Made by a program: the position numbers and the translations under genes. Shown piece by piece: positions 44,404 through 56,366 of a stretch of 64,000 nt of DNA. The notes under the pieces were generated by a model. It was not told the DNA's origin and made no database searches. It saw nothing but the letters and a program-made list of their open reading frames with translations. The stretch is from contig JBAIAC010000030.1 of NCBI GenBank assembly GCA_037349315.1, positions 14,777,501 through 14,841,500 of the forward strand, given 5' to 3'. Positions within the stretch are counted from its first letter, which is position 1; each line of letters starts with the position of its first letter. This DNA is from Chelydra serpentina. Lineage: Eukaryota; Chordata; Testudines; Chelydridae.

Positions 44404-46900
44404 AACATGTGTTATAACAACAACCTTCTATCAAATAATTGCACAATACTTCACAAACAATAACTGAATCCTCACAACATCCTAGTTAAAGGATTGATAT
44501 AATAATGCCCCATTTTATAGATGAGGAAACTGAGACACTGAGAAGTTAAGGCCAACATTTTCATACCTTGATACCAGTCAGTTGTGGATACTCTACATCT
44601 GTGAAAATTAGACCACTTATTGGGGTGCCCAAATACAGACTTAGGTGCTGAGCTTTATGCACCAAACTTTAGGCCCAAGTGACTTGAGCAAGGTCTCATT
44701 GCAAGTCAATAGCACAAAGGGAAAGGATCCTAGATCTCCTGACTCCCAGTCCTGTGCTTTAATCACTAGGCCAAGCGCCCTTTTCAAACTAAATACAAGT
44801 TTAATTGAATTAAGATTTATTGATGGTGTCAAGTTTCTTTTAAGGAGATTACAGATCATCAATGATAATAAGACCTTAGTCTTTTCATTGTACTTCCAAC
44901 ATATAGTTCTCTTTTCATTTGCTTCCAGCTAAGGAATTCTTAGTCTCCCAAATGACTGCATACAAATCTAATTAGAGGTAGAGCTCCCTCCTGAGACTAA
45001 CCTTTATGCTAATATAAAGCCAGGTTATCTCCCCAATGGTGACAACTGTTCAGCAGCATTTTAGTAGCTTTGATAGAATTCTTCCAGCTTCCATGTGGCG
45101 AGCAGAATAGCAGTGATAACCCACAGTCATCACTTCTTATCTTGCCTTACCACTGCTCCACCTATCTACTTCTGCTCCGTTAGCTCCGCTTTACATCACA
45201 GCCACAGTCCATCTCAGGCATTTAACATTTGCCCTTTATTTGCAGAAGTCCACAAAGTGACCAACCCTCCTCCCAAATAACTCCCCCAAACCCCTGTTTC
45301 CTTGAGTAATATTAAATGCATACAAGACATGGTATTTTGATACCGTGAATGAAAAAATCTACAAAGTTATTCAGTAGGGGGTGGACAAATAATGTAATAT
45401 CAGTACCTTTTAAATTACTATTTTGGAGGGTACAGGGGGCTACATGTTGCAGCTGGAGGGGATGATTTAATAATCCAAGCCTCACATTCAAATCCTGGCA
45501 ACTCATTCCTTACAATGAAAAATAGAGTTTATTACAGTTTAACAACATAAGGTTCCATCTGCTCTGCAGACATTAAAGATCCTGGAGCATTTTTTCTCCC
45601 CACCCGTTGCCCATTGTGGAAAGTGAAAACACACACACACATCCTGTAATCAAATCAATTCATACAAAACCTCCTCGACTTCAGGGGGTTCCCTCCAAAT
45701 AGATCCAATTGCAGGATCAGGGTCACAGTTTGCAAAAGAGTTTGAGGTTAAATATGTGCTCTAAATGCTTTTATTATTACATTCAACTACTGAAATCCAC
45801 AGTGGTTGTGAAAATATTCAGGTAGAGAGGTGTCCATATAATACCTAATTCACTGAAAAGGTAATGAGTCCAGTACATTGCTAGTCTTTACCAGTGAGGT
45901 AAATATTGATAAGTTAACTCATGCTGAGAGTCCTGAAGAATATTAGGTAGCCAACTCTTTTTAAAAGAGTGAATATTTTTCTTTATTTAAACTGAAATTA
46001 CTCTACTTTCCATTCTTTTATTTTAAACAGCCTTCTTGTATTTTATGTGAGAGATTCATTAACCTTTATAATTTCGCTATTACCTCTCTGGTATTAGGGA
46101 TATAGGGAACTATATTCAAAGCAGTTGCAGGCTTAGATCCATCCACTTGCCTACAGGTATTGCTTAGAAGAAAGGAGATCTAGTCTCTTGGTATTTGAGG
46201 ATAAAAGATTAATCAGCAACAAAGACCTACCATATCCACACCAAAAAAAAGGATTCCCCCCCGCTATTTTATTTTTACATTACTCTTTCTTTCTTTCTTT
46301 TCTTATACAGTGTCTGGCTGGCCTTCCTTTTGTTTCTCAGCTACTGTGTGTGTGTGGGGAGGGGGAGGGGGAGGGGGGGGCGTGGACACCAGATTGCATC
46401 AGGGGAGGGAAAACAGGAATCTGAATACTCCAGTTCAGTCACAAAATAAAGGCTTCAAAGTAGAGACAAAAAGGCTTGTGCTTCCTGTGGCACACAGTCA
46501 GTAAGGGGGAAGCTTCCCATGCCTTGAAGTACACAAGTGGCATGTATGAGTAGTAGACCCATCTGGCCTCCTCAAATTCTCAGGAACAAGCCCTTCAGTC
46601 CCCTTTCTGCTGGGTTTATATCCTCTGGGAACAGGGCTACCCATTGACAATTACCTTTATAACTCCATCGGGGCTTAGCAACCTAATTGGTGGGAGCTGT
46701 GGTGGGAGGTGCCTGGGCCAGGATCTTAACCTCTAATTTGCCAGGAATCATGTTGAGCCCATCCATTCTCTGAGTTACTATTACTAGTTTTATATACACT
46801 GATATATATGATACTACCCAGAGGGATACCATTTTGATGACACTATTTTATGATGTAGACACCTCTCTGGAATTCCTTTCAGAGACTAGACTTTATTTCC
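44404..46900. repeat. Intron 1 with a MIR-like SINE relic; otherwise unassigned
   Basis: At about 44,430-44,785 the sequence follows the MIR/CORE-SINE pattern: 'ccccattttatagatgaggaa', 'actgagacactgagaagttaag', then a tail with 'ctcctgactcccagtcctgtg' and 'aatcactaggcca'. No gene follows. A short CA run lies at about 45,631-45,642, and a G-rich microsatellite at about 46,345-46,380 makes spurious glycine frames. Confidence 0.5.
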
Positions 46901-47154
46901 TGACATCCAGTCACATTATCTCGGGTCAGGGTGACAAAGGTCAGATGACAATACAGTTCCTTCTGCTTTGGCTTGTTCAGCTGCTAAGATTGAACTTTGG
47001 TTTGCTTCTCTTTGTGTTTTGCTTTGTTGGTTACTATGTGGGCAGGTGTTATATCTCTCAGTGTAGGAGCAATGCCAATACCATCCTGGATAGCAAGAAC
47101 CTGGGACTGAGACCAGCAGATTCATCTCACATAATTCACCAAACAGCATGCAAC

Positions 47155-47418
47155 CATAGGCGCTGACTCTGTGGGTGCTCCGGGGCTGGAGCACCCACAG
47201 GGAAAAATTGGTGGGTGCTCAGCACCCACCGGCAGCTCCCCGCCAACCCCGGGGCCCGCGCCTAGCTCCCCACCAGCCCCGGGGCCCGCGCCCAGCTCAC
47301 CGCAGCACCGGGCGATTTTGCGGGGCCCCGCCCCCGACACCAGGCGACGTGGCGTCGGGGCCCCGCAACGTCACCCGGCGACCGCATCCACCGGCGCCGC
47401 CAGAAGGCGGCACCTGTG
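47155..47418 (+). mobile_element. GC-rich hAT-like MITE (family B, copy 3)
   Basis: Begins CATAGGCGCTGACTC with the same hairpin (GTGGGTGCTCCGGGG / CTGGAGCACCCAC) as copies 1 and 2, and ends GGCGGCACCTGTG, a diverged right terminus. Flanks are CATGCAAC (47147-47154) and CATGCAAT (47419-47426), 7 of 8 bases alike. The internal array is different again: units of CCCCGGGGCCCGCGCC with AGCTCCCC, and a shortened CCCGCAACGTCACCCGGCG part. Confidence 0.78.
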
Positions 47419-47524
47419 CATGCAATCACTTTTGTTCCCTACCAATCTGGGCAGAAAGAGGAGCCAGCTTGGTCTATCATTTCTAGTCTCTTTTACCAAA
47501 CACTCCTCCTTCACCTGAGCATTT

Positions 47525-47645
47525 TTTTTCTTGCAAGATAGATGAGAGAGACAAGCTGTTGAGTTTGGTCCAACAAAAGATATTACCTCACCCACCTTGT
47601 CTCTCTCTAATATCCTGGGACTGACACGGCTATGGCGACACTGCA
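47525..47645 (+). mobile_element. Penelope-like 3' end fragment
   Basis: The block 'gagagagacaagctgttgagtttgg' through 'aaaagatattacctcacccacc', 'ttgtctctctctaatatcctgg' and 'gacacggctatggcgacactgc' is the tail also seen in the inverted repeat at 37,809-38,286. It is a short 5'-truncated piece. Confidence 0.6.
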
Positions 47646-47651
47646 TACAAC

Positions 47652-47801
47652 TATAGGCGTAGTTTGACTTCTGTGTTTGGAGGAGGGGCAGCTCTAGCCA
47701 GGCCAACTGGGCCGCGTGGGGGTGGGGAATTCCGTACCTGCCCAAAGCTTGCAGTTTTGGGTGGGGCAACGTCCCCCACTCTCTCCCAAACTACACCCAC
47801 G
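47652..47801 (+). mobile_element. Short hAT-like MITE with ATAGGCGTAGTTTG ends
   Basis: The left end TATAGGCGTAGTTTG pairs with the right end CAAACTACACCCACG apart from a few transitions. Flanking 8-mers CATACAAC (47644-47651) and CACACAGC (47802-47809) agree at six of eight bases. It sits at the tail of the Penelope fragment. Confidence 0.5.
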
Positions 47802-49535
47802 CACACAGCATTTTTTCTTGTGCAGTTTATTTGTTTTAAATCCCTCTCCCTTAGTCTATATCTCTTCATTCTGCACTTCAGATTCCTAAACTGTGTTTTC
47901 TGGGGAAGTTTTTTTCTGGCTCCTTGTCTCACTGTCATTGATGGCAGATGCCGTCCCACTCCTTTTCTGTTTCTTCCTCTCTTTTTGTTTCTCTCTTCTT
48001 TCTCGTGCTTCTCCTTTTTCACACCCAGTTCTCACTTTCCTCTTTTTTCCCCTCCCCCAGTTTCTCTCTCTTTTTCCTGTTATCCATGTTCTCTTCCACC
48101 TCCATTGGTAGTCATTTCTCTTGAATTATGCCCTCTGGCTCCAATCCCTGTGATCTCTCTCTTTCACCTGCTGTCCTGACTTCACATTTGGGGTCACTCA
48201 TCTGGACATAGCACCATGGGCAGAAGAGGAGGAACTAAGAAGTGACTTTGTCTTCGTGATTGACAATGGGCAGTGTTCACCTGAAACATGTTAAGCTCAA
48301 CATCATGAACGTTCTGTACGATAAGTAAGTGGAGTCCCAAGTTTGCAATGGATGCGTGTTTTTAAATTGAAGTTACAGGGGGGCCTATTTCTCCACCCAT
48401 TTCTCTCTTGATATGAACTTGTTTGCTGGTGATTAAAACTCATTCACCTTTGTGAATATTTAATTCTTCTGGAGTCTTAACTCACGTTAGTCTATGCAGT
48501 TATCCATTCAGAGTGGGCTCCCTTACAGTACACTGGAGTGGAAGCCTGGTCTTGTGGTTAAGCTACTACAGTGGGTGTCTGGAGAGCTAGGTTCAATTCT
48601 TGACTTTGCCATAGGCTTCCTGGGTGCTGTTGGGTGACTCAGATAGGGCTTAATCCTTCACAAAGTCAAGCGTCTCAGTTCCCATAGAAATTCAGTACCT
48701 TTTGGTCCAAATTCACAAACATTTAGGGGATGAAGGTTTCATTTCGAAGAATGTTTGTAAAAAAGTTTAAGCCATGCAAATGCTAGCAGGAGTAAATATT
48801 TGCAAATGTTCTCAGACTGGAAGAGTTCCCCCGGCCAGCTTGCATAGTTCTTTTTATTCCCACAAAGATTTGGACAACTGCTTTTGATTTATTCATTTTG
48901 TGGGTCATTAGCTTTGGCACTGTGGGTGAGGAAGCACAGCTAATGTTTTTAGGGTGTGTGTTTTTCTGGAGCATGGGCATTTTAAAAATTGGATGTATGT
49001 ATTGATTATAATAAATAAATACAGAAATAAATATGAATAGTGGACAAATTCCTCAAACTCTTGACCAGTTTGCAGGTAATTTTCAAATGGCAATGGACTC
49101 CTCTTGTTTATGAAGTTTAGGTTGTCGAGTCAAGGAACAGAAAAAATAACATGGGAAAACTTTTTTAAAAGCACCTAAGTGACTTAGGAGCCTGACTTTC
49201 AATGGGGCTTAGACTGCTAAACCATTTAGAAACTTTTGAAAAATTTTACCTCCTGTGACTCATCATGTGGCAGGAAATGCAAATATCAAATACAGCTACC
49301 AATTTATGAATAAGCCATAGTGCATAATTTGCCACTCCCCTTGCAATGTCTGGCATGTAAGTAGACCATGTGGTGTCCTATTGAAGTCAATGATTCCCTG
49401 CACTACACGTTTCCACGAATGATTAGGTGAACAACTGCAAATTGCAACCAGTTCTAGGGACTATTTGTGAGCAGAAAAAATAAAGATCTAAATTCATCAG
49501 ATGAATTATTGGCAAGAAATAATTTGATGAGCTCT
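47802..49535. repeat. Pyrimidine-rich intron with a MIR-like SINE
   Basis: From 47,840 to 48,180 the plus strand is strongly C/T-rich and gives a long artefactual frame. At about 48,533-48,720 lies a tRNA-derived MIR-like SINE: 'ggtcttgtggttaagctact', then 'gagctaggttcaattcttgac' (B-box-like GGTTCAATTC), then 'ttgccataggcttcctggg'. No gene is present. Confidence 0.5.
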
Positions 49536-50305
49536 AGTCCTAAATCCCAAAACAAGAAGGAACCATTGTGACCATCTAGTCTGACCTCCTGTATAACACA
49601 GGCCATAGAACTTCCCCAAAATAATTATTAGATCATATCTTTTAGAATAACATTCAGTCTTGATTTTAAAATTGTCAGTGATCCATGATGATCAACGGTA
49701 AATTGTTCCAATGGTTAAAAAATTGTGCCTTCTTTCCAGTCTGAATATGTGTAGCTGCAATTTCCATGCTTTGGGTCATGTTATACTTTTCTCTGCTAAA
49801 CTGAAGAGTCCAAGTTCCGCATGTAGATACTTACAGCCCAATCTAGTCACCACTTACCCTTCCCTCTGTTAAGTTAAATAGATTGAACTTCTTGAGTTTG
49901 TCACTATGAGGCATGTTTTCTAATCCTCTAATCATTCTCCTGGCCCTTCTTTGAACCCTCTCCAATTTATCAACATCCTTTTTGAATTGTGGACACCAGA
50001 ACTGGGCACAGTATTCCAGCAGCAGTCACACCAGTGCCAAATTCAGAAGAAAAATAACCTCTGGACTCCTACTTGAGATTCCCCTGTTGATGTATCCAAG
50101 GTATCGCATCAACTCTTTTGGCTGCCGTGTCACACTGGGAGCTTATGTTCAGCTGATTATCCACCACGACCCTCAAAACTTTTTCAGGGTCTCTACTTCC
50201 CAAGATAGAGTCCCCCATACTCTAAATATGGCTTACATTCTTTGTTCTTCGATGTATACATTTACATTTAGCCCTATTAAAACTTTAGCCATACTAAACC
50301 ATGCA
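49536..50305 (-). mobile_element. CR1 LINE 3' region (second copy)
   Basis: The minus strand shows the CR1 3' UTR and pol end. On the plus strand it reads as 'gtgaccatctagtctgacctcc', 'cattctcctggcccttctttg', 'gaaccctctccaatttatc', 'gggcacagtattccagcag' and 'gagcttatgttcagctgatt'. It differs from the copy at 17,778-21,600 and so belongs to another subfamily. It is 5'-truncated and non-coding. Confidence 0.7.
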
Positions 50306-50350
50306 GTCTCTGTCCGTATGTGACACAGTTAATGTTTGGGTAGCAGAAGG

Positions 50351-50703
50351 CAGGGGAGGCTCCAGACACCAGCGCAGCAAGCGCGTGCCTGGGGCGGCAA
50401 GCCGCGGGGGGCGGCGCTCTTTCCCGCCAGCACCCAGCCTGGGGAGAGCGGGGCTGCGGGCGGGCATGCCGCCCTCCCCGCGGCGCTCCTCCGGCCGGTG
50501 GAGAGTGGGGCATGCCGCCACCCTCCCCGCGGCTCTCCTCCAGCCGGGGGAGAGTGGGGCATGCCGCCCTCCCCGCCAGCACCCCGGCCGGGGGAGAGCG
50601 GGGCCACGGGCATGCCGCGTTCCCCGCCGGCGCCCCGGCCAGGGGAGAGGAGCGGCCGGCGGCTTTTTTGCCTGGGACGGCAAAAAAGCCAGAGCCGGCC
50701 CTG
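50351..50703 (+). mobile_element. hAT-like MITE with 8-bp target duplication GCAGAAGG
   Basis: Begins CAGGGGAGGCTCCAG and ends CAGAGCCGGCCCTG, an inverted terminus with a few mismatches. It is flanked exactly by GCAGAAGG (50343-50350 and 50704-50711). The interior is GC-rich with three or four units of about 45-55 bp, each centred on the palindrome GGCATGCC and containing CTCCCCGC and CCGGGGGAGAG. Long frames on both strands (for example 50294-50836) are artefacts of this array. Confidence 0.85.
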
Positions 50704-50906
50704 GCAGAAGGCACAAATTATTACAAGTTTAGTAGGCTTTGGGCTCTTTTTGATCTCTCTTTGCCTTTGCACTCACTGTCACTCTCCTGAGATGTTTTCC
50801 TGCTTGGTGTTCTACTTTTATCTCCACTCTTTCTGATCCTAGCAACCTTCTGATGTTCCTGGTTCCTTATGACTTCACACTGCTGAAGGCCAATGCATAT
50901 AATACT

Positions 50907-50982
50907 TAGTCCTGCCTTGAGTGCAGGGGACTGGACTGAATGACCTCTCAAGGTCCCTTCCAGTTCTATGATTCTATGATTG
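50907..50982 (+). mobile_element. CR1 3' end, plus orientation
   Basis: Reads 'tgacctctcaaggtcccttcc' followed by 'agttctatgattctatgatt', with the octamer-type ATTCTATG repeat that ends CR1 elements. It is a very short 5'-truncated copy. Confidence 0.7.
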
Positions 50983-53439
50983 CAGATGCCCTACGCAGTC
51001 AGTTTGAAACAATAAAAGGTTATGCATCACATAGCGACCCTAGCCCTTATTTGTGATTTTTAAAGCCAGTGGCAGTGGTTACAGAGGAGGCACAATTCCA
51101 AGATTCCTTGTGGGTATTTCTGAGATGCCCATAGGACGTTTGGTTAATTCTGTATCCCTGGATGGTGTTTATTGACAACATTATTTAGGACAAAAATTTT
51201 AAACCCTAATATCTAGCTTTAGGCTCTTAAATCCATAATTAGGCACCTACACACAAGTGGTTTCAATTTTAGAAGTGCTGAACACCCTTAAATCAAACTA
51301 AAGTCAATAGGAACTGTTGGTGCTCATTGCCTCATTGGAAAATCAGAGCACTTTTATTTAGGTGCTTAAATACCAATTTAGGAGTGTATTCGTTAGACCC
51401 TAAAGCTGGGATTTTCAAAGAAGACTAAGTGAACTTGGCACACAATTTCAGTTTAATTTTAATGGTATTAGGGTGTCTAACTCCTGTAGGCTTCTTTAAA
51501 TATCCTAAGGGCTTGATCCAAGTCAGTGGGAGTCTTTCCATTCTCTTAAGGCTTTGACTCAGGCTGTTATGTTTGAACATTTTGTCTTTTTGTCTGTTAG
51601 ACAATTGGTAACAAATGTTATACATTTTTCCAAACCTATACAAGTACGGAAAGGGAGGGAAAGAGGAAAGCAAAGTAAATCCTATATTCACTCATATGAA
51701 TAAAGTGTAAACTTTCTAAGTTACAACCCAGGAAACATGAGATTTTCTTTACTCAAAGATGGATGTGCCTATGTTTTGATTTATGATGCAAAGTATCTAG
51801 AAACCATTTTTATTTATGTAAGACCTGGCAAAAAAGATTATAGCCATCTATTACTAATATACATACTCATCCAAACTTGTGGTAGCTTATGAATAGTAAT
51901 AGACGGCACTATCAAACAACACCAAGGAACATAAATCATTCAGTATCAGGAAACTTAGGAAACCAGTGTATCCACATGATTGTTCAATAGGACATATGCA
52001 TTCAAAGCTGGTGAATTCTTAGATCCTGTTGCCCATTGGTGATGTGAACTGGTATGAAATATAATTGGTCTTTCTATACAAAAATGTGATTTTTTTTTTC
52101 TGGTACAGTTTCTTTTTTTTCATTCCTTCTCATTCTATTCTTTGTTTCTTTCTTGCTCACACATCAACATCCACCTCCACTTCTGCTTCCTTTTGTTCAG
52201 TTATGATTTATTTAATTGATTCTTGTCCAATTTCAGCAAATTGCTTTCCTTTTTGTTCATTATGTTCCAATGCAGTACTTGTCCATATTCCACAGAAACA
52301 ATTAAAGGGAAGCAACATATTCATAATCAAATTTAATAAGCTATGTGGACACAGCATTGTTATTACTAATTATATAATTCTATTTGTTGGTAAAGTGCTG
52401 AGACAAAATTAAATCTGTCCTTAGAAGATGACAAAGATTTTGGAAGCTTAGGAATCAGAAAATTCAGTTATGATTCCTACTAGATCCAAAATATGTTAAC
52501 ATTATTTATTATAATTTGTTCTCCTCTGCATATGTAATACTTCGCATTACTTTTAAGGGGGTTAACTTTTATGCCTTAATATGTATTTGAAGTGTGGTTG
52601 GGTGTTGATTCCTCTGAAAACTATACATTTGTTTTTCTTTACATTTGTTTAACTTCTCAAACAAATGTTTCATTAATACTTTTTGGTTTTAAGAGGACAA
52701 AAGGAGACAGAAGGCAAAGAAGCGGAAAGCCCCCAAACCTTTAATTGTGCTGTCGTTTGAGTACGTGAACAAATGTGTGTTTATATAAATGTGTGGTCTA
52801 ATGTGACACATTTCAAGAAGTGCACTGATGCTCATACAACTAGATGCCAGGAGCACTGCCTTGAAGCATCAATGCACATGTATCCATTGGTCTTCGCAGA
52901 CTGAGGAAATGCATCAAGGCCTAGACATATCAAAGAGTGTGTCTGTGCTTCAAGGCGTTCCTTGGCATGTCTATCTTTTCCAATGCCTTGAAACACATCC
53001 TTGAGTCACTGAGACCACTGGATACACTGGGGAAGGTGTCATTTAAGATGTGACTTTACAATAACTGCATTCGCTGAAATTCTAGCAGTAGCTTTTGTTT
53101 CATTGTTTGGATATCTATAGATGTATGTCTGGATAAGCCCTCTCAGGAGCAATCCTTGCTGTGCCCATCCCATTCCACTTTTACAACCAGGGGTGTGAAG
53201 TGCATTAGATATAGTAGAACTGTGATTCTTGGTGGCCTTCAGCTTTCCCAGAATGACTCGAATGACCATACTGCTATCCTTTCCAAACCATATAGAACGC
53301 CCTCAGCTGAGAATGCTTCACCTCCAACCCTCATGCATTTTGTCCTCGGCTCTGCCTAGTACGGGGGCGTTTACTTCTCCAGATTGGCCACTGATGGAGA
53401 CATAATCACTGATATACTCATAGCTGCCTCCTGAGGAGG
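50983..53439. other. Intron 1, no gene recognised
   Basis: Around 51,225-51,400 is a diverged copy of the 'taggcacctacac...aggtgcttaaatacc' amniote palindromic repeat. Around 52,790-53,000 there are four loosely related 'ccttgaagcat / cttcaaggc' words on both strands, of unknown origin. No reading frame looks coding. Confidence 0.4.
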
Positions 53440-53623
53440 CAGCAGCCACAGTCTGCACAAGCTGGTGCCTTTGAATATTTTCAACATGCAGCCTCAGATG
53501 CGGTGAGTTACAGTAATCCATCTTGGGCATGACTAGCATATGCATCACTGTGGCCAATCCACAGTCCAGTGGGTGGGTGGCATTTCTGACAGAGCTGCGG
53601 ATGTGGAAAGGTTTTTTCACCAC
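53440..53623 (-). mobile_element. LINE (L2/CR1-like) RT C-terminal scrap
   Basis: The minus-strand frame contains TVMHMLVMPKMDYCNSPHLR followed by QRHQLVQTVAA. It resembles the 'SRLDYCN...LQLVQNAAAR' block just after the reverse transcriptase domain of L2-like LINEs. Only this block is preserved. Confidence 0.45.
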
Positions 53624-53626
53624 TGA

Positions 53627-53932
53627 GGGTAGGTCTTCATGGGAGCTGGGAGGTGCGAGTCCTATTTTGCATAGATGTACCTATGATAGCTCTGCTTGAG
53701 CTAGCCCTTTAAAATAGCGGCATCTGTGGCCGCACGTGCAGCCACTTGGGCTAGCTGCCCCAAATACAATCCAGTCCTAAACCCCTGGGTACATTCTCAG
53801 TGGCTAGCCCAAGTCGCTGGCTGTGTTGCTGTGGACACACTGCTGTTTTTAGGTACTAAACTGAGCAAAGCTAGCACGTGTATGTCTACATGAGCTGGAA
53901 ATCACACTCCCAGCTCATATGTAGACATACCC
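53627..53932 (+). mobile_element. MITE with ~28-bp inverted ends (Harbinger-like)
   Basis: The left end GGGTAGGTCTTCATGGGAGC pairs with the complement of the right end (GGGTATGTCTACATATGAGC) with several differences, and similarity continues into CTGGGAG. Flanking trinucleotides are TGA (left) and TAA (right). The GGGTATGTCTACA terminus is shared with the MITE at 62612-62928, which has a proper TAA duplication. Confidence 0.6.
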
Positions 53933-54005
53933 TAAATCTACCTGATAATTGGCTTAACAATGTGTCAAACTGGTCCCAAAGCTTCATTCCACTTTGATGA
54001 ATAGT

Positions 54006-54009
54006 GTGT

Positions 54010-54042
<33 letters not shown>
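54006..54042 (+). repeat. (TG)n microsatellite
   Basis: About 18 TG units with one TA interruption. Open frames of repeating V/C or H/T across it are artefacts. Confidence 0.95.
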
Positions 54043-54043
<1 letters not shown>

Positions 54044-54049
54044 GGGCAC

Positions 54050-56257
54050 GCATGCATGCACATGTATTTTCAACAGACAGGAGGCCAGGGTCCTGGCTAA
54101 TTATCTGAATTTTTTCACAACCACTGAGCAGCAGCATTGTATCACAATTCGAGTTTCTAAACTGATCTTTTTCAACCTTTTTCAAAGCACATATTTCTCA
54201 AAGGGGACTGCACACCTGTTTAGCACGTGAGAAGTCAGAAGTTCTCAAACATAGCAACACTTGAGTTATCTGAGCACAGAAAAAACATCTGTAAAATATT
54301 TTTACAACAAAAATCTTCTTAATCTGTTTAGCTCAAACAGTGAAATGGTATCTTAACAGACTTGATTAGGCCCTACCTAACCAACAAGAAAAATATTGTA
54401 TGGAAAGTGTGTGTGTTGTTTGATTTAACCTTAGGGTGCCACTTGAAGCAATTTTTGTTTTTAAGAATGTCTCAATATTTATACAGCTGATAAATTCAAA
54501 AGAAAATAAAATTTGCTGGAAACAATCATTTAATCCCTTTCTTTAAAGCAAAACAAAACAAAAAAGCATTTCTTAGAATGTCCTTTGGTTGCCAGTCATC
54601 CTACAGAGAAAAAAAAAATCACCAGGCACTTGAGAAATTGTGTTGTTTTTTCTAGACTCCGCAGATTTCTTTTTTTAGGAAGTAACCTAAAGGGAGAAGT
54701 TTTAGTATTTCTAGCCTTTTTAACGTTCTTGGGTTTATTGACCTTGATAATAGAACTAGCAGAATCCTAAAATCATTGCTATGATGCATTTAATTGCAAC
54801 CCTTTGAGAGAGTTTCTGGTTTTCTAAAGTATCAGCTTTATTTCATTTAGTTTTTGGCCCAGACTCATTGTAAATGAGGCTCAATCTATTGTGCGTCACA
54901 GATTTGTAAATATTCTAGATTTCTATTCAAGCTTTTAAAAGAACTTGGGTGGTTGTGGGGAAGAAAACGGGGGAAAGAGGATTCAGCCAACAAATTAAGG
55001 TGGGGTGGTTTTTTGCATATATTATTTGGCAGCCTTTATTGTAGTGGGCTTTCTTGTAGCCTTAGTCATGACACCGACCAGACATTTCAGGTGGATTTCT
55101 GAAAGAGCTATGAGACCTGGATGAGATTTTCTGTTTCAGAAGACTTGTGTTCCTATGGCCCAGATTTACAAAGGTATGCAGATAGATGCATGATTGGACT
55201 TACAAAAGTGACTAAGCAACATAGGTGCCTAACTTCCATTGACTTCAATTGGAGTTAAGAGCTTGTGCACTTTTGTACATCCCACTAGGATGTAAATACT
55301 TTTATAAATTACTTTTGACTATCCCATTTTCTTCCAAATCCTGCTTTGCTTAGTTGGGTCACATCCCCACCTCCACCTGCATTCCACAATTGTAAGATAA
55401 ACATCCTTTGTTCCTCTTGAATTTTTCCATCTTTCTAGCATCTCACTTTTGCCTTAAGATGGATAGGTCAGAGGATGTGGAGGAATGATTTTAGACTAAT
55501 GTATTTTCAAGAGCTACAAATAAATCTAGACCTCCAGGTTGTCCCCAAAGTTCCAGAGGACATTTCTACCCAATTAAAGTATTCAGACTCTAAAAGACAA
55601 CCAATCAAAGTTATCTCAACAAGAGAGAAGGGATTTACTAGCTTGACTTCAGTAATAGCTCTTTCCATTTTCAAAGGCTGGACACTGTCATTGCCCATAT
55701 TCCAAATCTAAAGAGCTCTCCAGCTGGGTCTTTTTAAGGGACAAATGTATTTTGGAAAAGATGTTTTGTAAAGATTATCCTGTTCTTTCTGTCACTGGGA
55801 GAAATTCTCTTCATTGTATCTTTCTATCTGCTTAATGACCATAGGACTACTAGTTTTTGAACCTCAAACTTTGGATCCCGAGACTTGAAATTTGGATGCT
55901 ATGACTTATCAGTTAGTGTTTTTCTTTTTCTGTACATGGCACCTTCTTCCCATGGTATCCTGTTCTAGTGTTGTACCTTGAGCAGAAAATAATGGTAATT
56001 TATCCCCTTGAGTGCAGTTTAAGATACTCTTTAAAAAGGTGCAGTTCATGCAATTTTCAGAACGATTTTGCTGAGTGTATATGTATGAAGGTTATATAAC
56101 TATAACACAGTGGTGTAGGGTGGCAATATGTGTGGATGATTAATGGCTGTAGTGTCCTAATTAGTTTGGGGAGGGGATTCTGCACTGGGTAAGGCTATTA
56201 TTTCAATATTCATCATCTTTTTGAACTGGAAAAATTATCTTTTATTATTATGTTTAG
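54050..56257. other. Distal intron 1, mostly unassigned
   Basis: An imperfect copy of the 'acttccattgacttcaattgg...gagttaag' amniote palindromic repeat lies at about 55,155-55,300. A polypyrimidine-poor acceptor with the bases TGTTTAG precedes exon 2. No other coding sequence was found. Confidence 0.45.
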
Positions 56258-56366
56258 TTTTACAGAGTTTTTGGACCCATTCCAGAGAGTTATCCAGCCA
56301 GAAGAAATCTGGCTTTATAAAAATCCTTTGGTACAATCAGACAACATACCTACACGCCTCATGTTT
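56258..56366 (+). CDS. PLPP4: PLPP4 coding exon 2 (residues 19-55)
   Basis: The first base completes the valine codon from exon 1, then the exon reads FTEFLDPFQRVIQPEEIWLY followed by KNPLVQSDNIPTRLMF and a GTAAGT donor at 56367. The exon is 109 bp; with 56 bp from exon 1 it gives exactly 55 codons, so the boundary is phase 0. The segment covers the end of the first transmembrane helix and the following extramembrane loop, including the PFQR and IQPEEIWLYKNP stretches that are nearly invariant in PLPP4 and PLPP5. The residues VQSDNIPTRLMF match PLPP4 rather than PLPP5. There is no sign of decay. Confidence 0.92.

Larger units (their letters stand above)
15850..56257 (+). other. PLPP4: PLPP4 intron 1 (40.4 kb, phase 2)
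   Basis: Bounded by GTAAGT at the donor and TGTTTAG at the acceptor. Joining the flanking exons restores one valine codon and an uninterrupted protein. The intron is packed with mobile elements in both orientations (Harbinger, CR1, Penelope-like, APE-type LINE, hAT MITEs), which are listed separately. No other host gene was recognised inside it. Confidence 0.88.

Noticed and set aside
47651..48179. Long frames on both strands (K/E/R-rich on minus, F/S/P-rich on plus)
   Set aside because: They follow strand composition bias in a pyrimidine-rich tract, with no homology.
48533..48720. Possible tRNA gene because of a B-box-like GGTTCAATTC
   Set aside because: No cloverleaf can be closed, and the flanking sequence continues as a MIR-like SINE.
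50277..50836. Frames of up to 166 codons on both strands
   Set aside because: They arise from the GC-rich palindromic units of a hAT MITE.
53886..54230. Frames with H/T or V/C runs
   Set aside because: They translate the (TG)n microsatellite.
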